A stretch of 64,000 bases of DNA from Nitrosopumilus adriaticus (lineage in GTDB: Archaea > Thermoproteota > Nitrososphaeria > Nitrososphaerales > Nitrosopumilaceae), in contig NZ_CP011070.1 in the NCBI RefSeq assembly GCF_000956175.1, forward strand, positions 310,001 through 374,000. The letters run 5' to 3'. The notes beneath the pieces were generated by a model. The model was not told where the DNA came from and did no database searches. It saw nothing but the letters and a program-made list of their open reading frames with translations. Position numbers and translations under genes: made by a program. Each line of letters opens with the position of its first letter. Position 1 is the stretch's first letter. This document shows, piece after piece, positions 38,224 through 45,329 of the stretch.

Positions 38224-38307
38224 ATGGATGGAGATCAAAAGGCATTGGGAATCGCTATGATCATAATGGTGGGAATAGTAGCTCTATACACTGCTTTTGG
38301 TTCCTAG
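38224..38307 (+). CDS. 27-residue single-span membrane peptide
   Basis: The short frame MDGDQKALGIAMIIMVGIVA, continuing LYTAFGS, has an acidic N-terminus and one hydrophobic helix. It lies in a gap between the zinc-ribbon gene and the convergent small gene at 38309, with AT-rich TATA-like sequence (ttaattataatt) about 25-35 bp upstream. The stop codon lies one base from the neighbouring convergent stop. It could be a small complex subunit or, less likely, an unselected open frame. Confidence 0.5.
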   Translation: MDGDQKALGIAMIIMVGIVALYTAFGS

Positions 38308-38308
38308 A

Positions 38309-38590
38309 TTATCCCTTAACTATTTCTACATTGACATCATTTACTGTAGTAGAGATAATCTTGTGCTCTTTATCAAGAACTGATTGAATAAAATCTGCAA
38401 ATTCTTCTACATGCCCTTCCTCTTTGAACATAATACTATGGGCTGATTTATCTTTCAATAAGATAACCAACTCATTTTTTATTATGTTTAGAATTGCTTT
38501 AATGTACGTCTCCTCTCCATCTTTAATGAAAATTAAACTGGCTAATTTTTGAGCCTCATAGTTGTCATCAAATGTAATGTTTAACTTCAT
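38309..38590 (-). CDS. Hypothetical protein co-transcribed with trpS
   Basis: A 93-residue soluble acidic protein with alternating strands and helices (MKLNITFDDNYEAQKLASLIF, ILNIIKNELVILLKD, HVEEFADFIQSVLDKE). Its ATG overlaps the trpS stop by four bases (ATGA type), so it is probably translationally coupled. No family recognised. Confidence 0.65.
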   Translation of the reverse strand: MKLNITFDDNYEAQKLASLIFIKDGEETYIKAILNIIKNELVILLKDKSAHSIMFKEEGHVEEFADFIQSVLDKEHKIISTTVNDVNVEIVKG

Positions 38591-39699
38591 TTATTCTCCA
38601 AAAGAAATTCATGTATCTTGTCTCTTGCCTTTTCTCTTTTTTCTTGATGGATTAAAAGAAAATCATTAATTTTTTCAATAAGTATTGCTTTTAATTCACC
38701 TGATAGTAATTTCCCTGATTTATAATCTTCATAAATTGTTTTTAATTTATTATCATCTGGTTCAAAAAATATTCTCAAATATTGAAATGAAACATCAATG
38801 TCTGGATTTCCACCAATTTTTCTATGCTCCTCAATATCTGGTTGACCTCCAGAAAATGCATGCTTGTTGATTTTCTTCTTTACAACATTTGGAGAATCAG
38901 TAGTGTAAATTGTTCCATTTTCATCTGATGCTGACATTTTACCTCCAGGTCCTTTTAATGCAGGAATCATAATGTTGTGAATTAATGCAGGTTTTGGCTT
39001 ACCAATTTTTGGAGCTATATCTCTTGTTAGTCTAAAATGAGGATCTTGATCTACCCCTAAAGGAATTAAAACCGGTTTATCTTCAATAAAGCATGGAGCT
39101 GATTGCAATGAAGTATAAAAAATCATTCCAATGTTTGTTTCATTTGTAAAACCAAATGTTGCTTTTGTGTTAGAAAAATTAATTTTTTTTGCAACTTGAG
39201 CTGCAATAGGATAAAGTGTTTGAATATTTTTTGTGTTGATAATAATTTTTGTCTTATCTGGTTTGAAACCTAATGCAATAAAATCAAGAGCATTTTCAAA
39301 AGCGAATTTATTTGTCTCCTCCAAAGTAAGATTTGGTTTTGAAAAAAATTTTTCATCATCTGTAAGCTGAAAATACATATTAACATCAAATTTTTCTTGT
39401 AACCATTTTGCAAATACCCATGGTACTAAGTGTCCAATATGAGTATGCCCAGATGGACCCCTTCCAGTATATAGAAAGAATTTGTTCCCTTTTTCATATT
39501 CATCAAGAATTCTATTCATTTCTCTGTGAGAGAAGAAAATCCCTCTTCTAAGCATAAAATTGTCTTCTCCTGTAATTTTTTTCATTCTCTCCAAAAGTTC
39601 TACTGAAATCTTTTCTGTACCAAATTGCTTGATTAATTTGTCATAATCAATATCACCTTCAACATGCCAAGGAGTTACAATAAAGTCATCAGCTGACAT
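38587..39699 (-). CDS. trpS: Tryptophanyl-tRNA synthetase
   Basis: Class I synthetase that charges tRNA-Trp, 370 residues, archaeal/eukaryal type. The HIGH-like motif lies in YTGRGPSGHTHIGHLVPWVF, and KMSKS is KMSASDENG. YFQLTDDEKFF and LGVDQDPHFRLTRDIA are typical of the type. ATG start. The matching tRNA-Trp(CCA) gene is at 47630-47703. Confidence 0.96.
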   Translation of the reverse strand: MSADDFIVTPWHVEGDIDYDKLIKQFGTEKISVELLERMKKITGEDNFMLRRGIFFSHREMNRILDEYEKGNKFFLYTGRGPSGHTHIGHLVPWVFAKWLQEKFDVNMYFQLTDDEKFFSKPNLTLEETNKFAFENALDFIALGFKPDKTKIIINTKNIQTLYPIAAQVAKKINFSNTKATFGFTNETNIGMIFYTSLQSAPCFIEDKPVLIPLGVDQDPHFRLTRDIAPKIGKPKPALIHNIMIPALKGPGGKMSASDENGTIYTTDSPNVVKKKINKHAFSGGQPDIEEHRKIGGNPDIDVSFQYLRIFFEPDDNKLKTIYEDYKSGKLLSGELKAILIEKINDFLLIHQEKREKARDKIHEFLLENK

Positions 39700-39744
39700 T
39701 CATCTTGACTTAGGTTAAGGTTTAAAAAGTCTTTTTCGGATTCT

Positions 39745-41139
39745 TTGCTGTTGTCGCAAGTTTTTCATGAAATTGAAAAAAAAATTATCCTGTCTCTAAG
39801 AGATAATCCAAAACAATCTCCAGAAACCCTTGAAAAATCTACACAACTTTCGCCTGATCAAATCAGAAGAGGTATTGAATGGCTTCGATTAAAAGATCTA
39901 GCAATTGTCACTGAATCAAAATCAAGCATTATTAGATTAGGAAAAAATGGAATTGAATCATTTCAAAAAGGATTACCTGAAAGAAGACTGTTGAATTTAC
40001 TTAAGACAGGTCCTAAAAAATTATCTGATTTACAAAAAGAATTGGGATTTGTATTTGGCCCTTCAATGGGTTTAGCAAGAAAAAATAATTGGGTAGAAGC
40101 CTCATCAGATCAAATTTCTATCAAAAATATTCCTTCAGAACTTCCAGGAGAAAAAACTATCAAACTAATTGGTGAAAATAAAATATCTAAAGATAAAATC
40201 GACATTGATGATTTAACTACTCTATTAAAAAGACCTGATTTTATAATTGAAGATATTATTACGTCTAAAGAGATTAGTTTATCTGATTCTTCTAAATCCA
40301 TCAAACTCACAGAATCTAGTGGAGAAATTGATGTCGAAGCAAAAGTTCCCGAAACTTTTGTTGCTAGAACCCATCCCCTGAAAGATACTATAGATGAAAT
40401 TCGTGAAATTTTTGTAACATTAGGATTTTCTGAAATTCTTGGCAATATGACTCAATCAAGCTTTTGGAATTTTGATGCATTGTTTACTCCACAAGATCAT
40501 CCTGCAAGAGAATTGCAAGATACATTTTATCTGGATAAAATAAATGCTAAAAAAATTGGAACGGCAGAACAAATTAGAAAAGTTTCTGAATCACACAAAA
40601 AAAATTGGCGATATCAATGGGATATTAGTGAAGCAAAAAAAATGGTTTTGAGAACACACACTACTTGTGTGACAATCAAACATCTTGCTGAAAATAAGCC
40701 TGATGAGGCACGTTTTTTCTCATTAGGACGTGTATTTCGAAATGAAAAAGTAAGTTACAAACATCTTGTAGAATTTAATCAAATTGAAGGAGTTGTTGTT
40801 GGAAAAGATGCATCTTTAAGAAATTTAATGGGAATACAACGAGAGTTTTACAAACGAATTGGTATTACTAAAATAAAATTTTGGCCAACCTTTTTCCCTT
40901 ACACTGAACCCTCTCTTCAAACAATGGTATACAATGAAAAATTAGGTAAATGGATTGAATTGTTTGGAATGGGAATTTTTAGACCTGAAGTCACTAAACC
41001 CTTAGGAATCACGAAACCTGTTTTAGCTTGGGGTGGTGGTATTGAAAGAATTGCTATGCTAAAATATGATTTAGATGATGTAAGAGAATTTTACAATAAT
41101 AATCTTGGTTGGTTGAGGAGTACGACAAAATGCCAGTAG
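39745..41139 (+). CDS. pheS: Phenylalanyl-tRNA synthetase alpha subunit
   Basis: Catalytic subunit of the class II heterotetrameric PheRS, 464 residues, archaeal type, with N-terminal winged-helix domains (residues about 5-110). The catalytic core has HPLKDTIDEIREIF, SFWNFDALFTPQDHPARELQDTFYL, RTHTTCVTIKHL, FSLGRVFRNEKV and AWGGGIERIAML. The start codons TTG-CTG-TTG are all in frame; I take 39745. pheT overlaps the 3' end by 10 bp. Confidence 0.96.
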   Translation: MLLSQVFHEIEKKIILSLRDNPKQSPETLEKSTQLSPDQIRRGIEWLRLKDLAIVTESKSSIIRLGKNGIESFQKGLPERRLLNLLKTGPKKLSDLQKELGFVFGPSMGLARKNNWVEASSDQISIKNIPSELPGEKTIKLIGENKISKDKIDIDDLTTLLKRPDFIIEDIITSKEISLSDSSKSIKLTESSGEIDVEAKVPETFVARTHPLKDTIDEIREIFVTLGFSEILGNMTQSSFWNFDALFTPQDHPARELQDTFYLDKINAKKIGTAEQIRKVSESHKKNWRYQWDISEAKKMVLRTHTTCVTIKHLAENKPDEARFFSLGRVFRNEKVSYKHLVEFNQIEGVVVGKDASLRNLMGIQREFYKRIGITKIKFWPTFFPYTEPSLQTMVYNEKLGKWIELFGMGIFRPEVTKPLGITKPVLAWGGGIERIAMLKYDLDDVREFYNNNLGWLRSTTKCQ

Positions 41140-42773
41140 TGGAATTATCTTATTCGCGACTTCAGAAATTGATTGGTAAAGTCTCAAAAAAACAAATTGC
41201 TGATTCTTTACCTTTTCTTGGATTAGATATAGAGTCAGAAAATCAAGATTTAGTTAGAATTGAATACAGTCCAAATAGACCCGATTATTCAACAGATTTT
41301 GGAATTGCACTTGGACTGCAAGGATTACTTGGAATTAAAACTGGTATTGTGAAACTCAATGTAAAAAAATCTACCAAATACCCAATCATTGTAAAATCTA
41401 GCGTATCTAAAATTAGACCCTTTGTTACTGGTATTGTTGCAAAAAATGGAAAAATTGATGACAAAACAATCAAACAATTAATGACCATGCAAGAAGATCT
41501 TCATTTTGGAATAGGGAGAAAAAGAAAAAAATCATCTATTGGTATACATGATTTAGACAAAATTTCATTTCCTTTAGTTTACACCACTACTGACAGAGAT
41601 CATACATTCATCCCACTAAATTCTGAAAAGGAAATTGCAATAACTGAAATTCTTTCTAAAACAATTGTTGGAAAAGATTATGGGCCTTTACTGGGGCAAT
41701 CTTCACAAGTACCTATAATTTTAGATACGAATCAAAAAACCGTATCTTTTCCTCCGATTATTAATGCTGCAGTCACAACAGTTACTACAAAAACAAAGAA
41801 TCTCTTTGTCGAGGTGACTGGAATCAATAAAGAGGATGCAGAAGATATGCTTTCAGTAGTGGCAACCATTTTACAAAGTGCAGGGTTTTACTTGGAATCT
41901 GTAAAAATTTCTGGATCAAATAATTCTACTCCAAAACTAGAACAAAAGAAAATCAAAGTCAGTTCTTCATTGATTAATCAGATTCTTGGCTTGAATTTAA
42001 CACCATCAAAAATTACTTCATCTTTGAAAAAGTCTAGATTGGATGCATCATCAAAAGGTTCTATCATCACTTGTACTATCCCTGCATACCGTTTTGATAT
42101 TTTTGGTTCTATGGATTTGGTAGAAGAAGTAGCTTTGGGATATGGAATCCAAAATCTTGAACCTACAATCTCTCCATCTCAAACTATAGGAAAAATTAAT
42201 CCAGTATCAATTCAATTAAAATCATTAGATCAAACTATGATAGGATTAGGATTTCTTGAAGCTTTGAATTCTAGTTTGAGTAGTAAACGTGTGTTATATG
42301 AGATGACAAATAGGGATTCTTCAAAAATTATTTCTGTACTTGATTCCAAAAGTCAGGAGCATACAATACTTAGAGATTCTATACTTCCTGGATTATTGGA
42401 AAACCTTTCAAGAAATATTCATGAAACATATCCTCAAAAAATGTTTGAAACTGGAATTGTTTTTGGTCTTGATAATCCTGTATCTGAAAAAATTAATTTT
42501 TCAGGAATTAGTGCTCATAAAGATGCAAACTTTACTGAAATTAAATCAATATTGCAATCTGCGTTAAAAATTGGATTTGGAATTAATATTGAAACTAAGA
42601 CTATCACAAATCCCACTTTTGAAGACGGCCATTGTGCTTCAGTGGTTCTTGATAATTCTCAAATTGGAATTATTGGAAAGATTGATTCAAAAATTATTGA
42701 AAATTATAAAATACGTGTACCTGTAGTTGGTTTTGAAATATCATTATCTGAATCTATTCTCAAATCGCTTTAA
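41130..42773 (+). CDS. pheT: Phenylalanyl-tRNA synthetase beta subunit
   Basis: Second PheRS subunit, with the editing domain. I chose ATG 41130 (MPVVELSYSRLQKLIGK), the family's usual start; an in-frame TTG at 41109 adds seven residues inside pheS. 547 residues, archaeal length. IEYSPNRPDYSTDFGIA, HDLDKISFP and the B3/B5-like regions are visible, as is DLVEEVALGYGIQNL. The last 30 bp overlap the convergent small membrane-protein gene. Confidence 0.95.
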   Translation: MPVVELSYSRLQKLIGKVSKKQIADSLPFLGLDIESENQDLVRIEYSPNRPDYSTDFGIALGLQGLLGIKTGIVKLNVKKSTKYPIIVKSSVSKIRPFVTGIVAKNGKIDDKTIKQLMTMQEDLHFGIGRKRKKSSIGIHDLDKISFPLVYTTTDRDHTFIPLNSEKEIAITEILSKTIVGKDYGPLLGQSSQVPIILDTNQKTVSFPPIINAAVTTVTTKTKNLFVEVTGINKEDAEDMLSVVATILQSAGFYLESVKISGSNNSTPKLEQKKIKVSSSLINQILGLNLTPSKITSSLKKSRLDASSKGSIITCTIPAYRFDIFGSMDLVEEVALGYGIQNLEPTISPSQTIGKINPVSIQLKSLDQTMIGLGFLEALNSSLSSKRVLYEMTNRDSSKIISVLDSKSQEHTILRDSILPGLLENLSRNIHETYPQKMFETGIVFGLDNPVSEKINFSGISAHKDANFTEIKSILQSALKIGFGINIETKTITNPTFEDGHCASVVLDNSQIGIIGKIDSKIIENYKIRVPVVGFEISLSESILKSL

Positions 42774-43007
42774 CAACGATATTATCATCAATCCAATACC
42801 TGTAACAAATAACCCAATTCCAACAGTAATCTCGATCATTAATCTTTGATAAATTGAAAACCTTTCTGCATCTAGACGATAATTTGATTCAGATAACTCA
42901 AAATTTTCTAGATATTGAATTTGTGGATAATCAAAAATTATGATTAGTATTCCTAAAATCAAAACTATAATCCCAATGAAAAATAACGCTTGATTTTTGA
43001 TTTCCAT
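42744..43007 (-). CDS. Small membrane protein with two transmembrane helices
   Basis: 87 residues from ATG 43007 (a second ATG directly upstream gives one more Met). Helix 1 is ALFFIGIIVLILGILIIIF and helix 2 is MIEITVGIGLFVTGIGLMII. They are joined by a charged loop (LSESNYRLDAERFSIYQR) that would lie outside. It ends in basic KRFENRFR. The 3' part overlaps pheT. Function unknown. Confidence 0.6.
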   Translation of the reverse strand: MEIKNQALFFIGIIVLILGILIIIFDYPQIQYLENFELSESNYRLDAERFSIYQRLMIEITVGIGLFVTGIGLMIISLLKRFENRFR

Positions 43008-43030
43008 CAATGGTTTTTAGTAGGAGCAGT

Positions 43031-43212
43031 TCTATAATTAATCGCCCGAGAGCAGGCATGCAGACGGATTAGGATGAGTCGATCGTAATGATACCAGTGA
43101 TTTCTAATTCACCCAGGTGTGCTACATTATGGGCAACCCCGGTTTCAGAACGCGAGGAGGCGTATGGCTATGTACCAATGATTTTGTGCGAGTCAGAACC
43201 GGGGAACATTAT
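43031..43212. ncRNA. GC-rich structured region, candidate non-coding RNA
   Basis: This region has no open reading frame of note but clearly higher G+C than the intergenic background. It contains a perfect 8-bp stem (CCCCGGTT at 43137-43144 with AACCGGGG at 43197-43204) around an internal GC-rich part, a possible outer GCCC (43044)/GGGC (43131) pairing and a GTGA/TCAC hairpin. A T-rich tract follows on the plus side, just before the EVE-domain gene. I compared it with the hallmark motifs of RNase P RNA, SRP RNA and 5S rRNA and found no match. Strand is uncertain; the downstream T tract favours plus. Confidence 0.5.
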
Positions 43213-43251
43213 TTTAAAAAGATAAAACATCCCTTGATTCAGAGAAATTAA

Positions 43252-43671
43252 ATGGTAAACTATTGGTTAACAAAACAAGAACCTAGTGGTCCTAGAGGAT
43301 ACAACTTTGAACAATTAAAGAAAGAAAAAACTACGGTATGGGATGGAGTTCATAACAATCTTGCATTAAAACATATGAGAGAAATGAAATCGGGTGATCT
43401 GGTTTTATTTTATCATACGGGTGATGAGCGACAAGCAGTTGGAATCATGCAAATTACTTCAAAGCCTTATCCAAATCCAAAAGAGGATAATGAACGGTTT
43501 ATTGTAGTTGATGTGAAATATAAAAAAACATTGAAACGTCCTGTTACGCTTGATGAAATGAAAAAAGATAAAAAATTTAAAGACTGGGAACTAATTCGAA
43601 TATCTAGATTGTCTGTAATGCCTGTCCCCAAGCCTCTTTGGGATGCAATCTTAAATATTTCTGAAAAATAA
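43252..43671 (+). CDS. EVE-domain protein
   Basis: A 139-residue single-domain protein with a PUA-like fold that reads modified bases or RNA. MVNYWLTKQEPSGPRGYNFEQL and TTVWDGVHNNLALKHMREMK are the family signature, and GDLVLFYHTGDERQAVGIM is the central binding strand region. LSVMPVPKPLWDAIL ends it. ATG start. A second PUA-like protein (ASCH) is at 14900. A partner cannot be inferred from context. Confidence 0.9.
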   Translation: MVNYWLTKQEPSGPRGYNFEQLKKEKTTVWDGVHNNLALKHMREMKSGDLVLFYHTGDERQAVGIMQITSKPYPNPKEDNERFIVVDVKYKKTLKRPVTLDEMKKDKKFKDWELIRISRLSVMPVPKPLWDAILNISEK

Positions 43672-43714
43672 CTACAATCGGTTTATTGATATAGTCGATT
43701 TGTTTAATGAAAAT

Positions 43715-43954
43715 ATGGCAACAGCTTATGTTTTAATAAACTGTGAACTAGGTTCTGAGGAAGCTATTATTCAGCAACTCAAAGGCTTAGAAGGTGTAAA
43801 AGAAGTTCATGGAACTTTTGGTGCATATGATATTTTGGCCAAAATTGAATCTGATACTGTAGAAAAACTAAGAGAAACAATTACTTGGAAGATCAGAAAA
43901 ATTGAAAAAATTCGTTCAACTCTTACCCTTATGGGTATTGAAGGCCAAACATAA
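43715..43954 (+). CDS. Stand-alone Lrp/AsnC effector (RAM) domain protein, copy 2
   Basis: A 79-residue paralogue of the protein at 11535, about 80 percent identical by eye (same MATAYVLINCELGSEEA start and TLTLMGIEGQ end). I chose ATG 43715; the frame opens five codons earlier. It lacks an HTH. The two copies can be expected to form homo- or hetero-oligomers that sense small molecules. Confidence 0.88.
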   Translation: MATAYVLINCELGSEEAIIQQLKGLEGVKEVHGTFGAYDILAKIESDTVEKLRETITWKIRKIEKIRSTLTLMGIEGQT

Positions 43955-43972
43955 ACACCCTTTTTTCTTATT

Positions 43973-44545
43973 ATGATTTTACATTTTATTTTTGTGATAA
44001 AAGAAGAAGATCGTGAAAAACGAAAATTCGAATTTGAATATATTAAAAAAATGGGCCAATTTTACAAATTATGGATAAAAGAAAAATTTGGTATAGATTA
44101 TGAAATTCAATGCGACGAGTTGGTTACAAAACCAACAAGTATTCTTCAAAGATTAGATACTCATACATTTGTTAGAGACCATGATCAAAGGGGAAAAGAC
44201 ATCTATCACTTTTACCTCACTCATTTCAAACCCTTGTGGACCGACTGCACATGTGATGGATATCATGCTGAAAATTTTGGATTGGTATTTTGGCAACCTC
44301 CAAAACAAGCTGATGATACTTTGTTTCTTGCAGAAAAAAACTGTACAACCGTATCTCATATTTTATTACATGAGTTTTTGCGAAAACTTGGACACAAAAA
44401 ATTCATTCAAGTGGTTCATGATATTTGGACAAAACATCTCTTTGAACAATTAGAATTTGAACAATATGGAGAAGATTTTCAAAAAACAAATGCAAAGCCT
44501 ATGTTTTTAACAATTGACACTTCTCAAGTAAATTTAAAAAATTAA
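43973..44545 (+). CDS. Hypothetical protein with a degenerate zincin-like motif
   Basis: A 190-residue soluble protein. SHILLHEFLRKLGHKKF resembles a zinc-peptidase helix, with H-E-F-L-R in place of HExxH and a further G-H downstream; three more His (VVHDIWTKHL) follow. DCTCDGYHAENFG holds two Cys close together. A metal site is plausible but catalytic activity is doubtful. ATG start, 18 bp after the AsnC-type gene. The stop overlaps the next convergent gene by 4 bp. Confidence 0.6.
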   Translation: MILHFIFVIKEEDREKRKFEFEYIKKMGQFYKLWIKEKFGIDYEIQCDELVTKPTSILQRLDTHTFVRDHDQRGKDIYHFYLTHFKPLWTDCTCDGYHAENFGLVFWQPPKQADDTLFLAEKNCTTVSHILLHEFLRKLGHKKFIQVVHDIWTKHLFEQLEFEQYGEDFQKTNAKPMFLTIDTSQVNLKN

Positions 44546-45174
44546 CACTTTGTTACTGAATAGATATTATTTTCAAAGTTTGCAGTTTTAAAATCTAATT
44601 TGTTTTCGGGATCATTTGTTCTTGATTTACTCAAATTCTCAAGCTCAACTAATGCATCTCCTCTAAACCCTACCGAAGAACCATAAATTGCATCAGTTAA
44701 CATTGTTCCATGATCTCCTTTTTTAATATCATCTACCATTTCATAAAATCTAATTGTCTCTTTTTTATTAACTGGATTTCCAGTTGCTTTGTTATATGCT
44801 ACTGAAATATACATTCCATTATTTTTCACGGCAACAGGAATTTTATGATTCTTACCTGATTCGCCTGGAATTGTTTCGTTAACTAGAACTTCACATTTGT
44901 GATACATGCTTGATACATATGCATAGAATCTATATTGTGCATATTTTCCTGCATCATCTTCTTCGCAACCTACAAAGACTTTGTGTAGTAATTCTAAGGC
45001 ATCATCATTCATACTTTGTAATCTGTCATCTATTCTACCTCTTTCTAGAAGATCTGATTTACACTCTTTAGCAATTAAAACTAGAATAAAATCTGGTAAA
45101 TTATAATTCTTCAAAGCTGCAACAAAGGCTCCAGCTTGCGACATTCCAAATTTTGGAAAACCTTTATTGACCAT
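44542..45174 (-). CDS. Hypothetical soluble protein
   Basis: A 210-residue protein without signal or membrane segments. It is helical in the N-terminal half (GAFVAALKNYNLPDFILVLIAKECKSDLL), with a strand-rich middle (KIPVAVKNNGMYISVAYNK) and several Cys (ECKSD, VGCEEDD, YHKCEV, VTKC). ATG start, divergent from aconitase. No family recognised. Confidence 0.6.
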   Translation of the reverse strand: MVNKGFPKFGMSQAGAFVAALKNYNLPDFILVLIAKECKSDLLERGRIDDRLQSMNDDALELLHKVFVGCEEDDAGKYAQYRFYAYVSSMYHKCEVLVNETIPGESGKNHKIPVAVKNNGMYISVAYNKATGNPVNKKETIRFYEMVDDIKKGDHGTMLTDAIYGSSVGFRGDALVELENLSKSRTNDPENKLDFKTANFENNIYSVTKC

Positions 45175-45329
45175 TTTTGAAAATCACCCTAAAAAACATA
45201 CTACTCCCCAACAATATAGTAAAACATGCTTTTTGCTTATAATTGTTAAGGATTTTGTATGCCTATTTTGCTATTATTTCTAAATTTTAAATTGTAAATA
45301 ATAAATTCAGGAGAAATTCACCGTTTTCT

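Noticed and set aside
43031-43212. Assignment of the GC-rich region to RNase P RNA or SRP RNA
   Set aside because: The strongly conserved RNase P segment of the GAGGAAAGUC type and the SRP helix 8 GGAAG-type motif are not visible on either strand; two CAGAA pieces alone are not enough.
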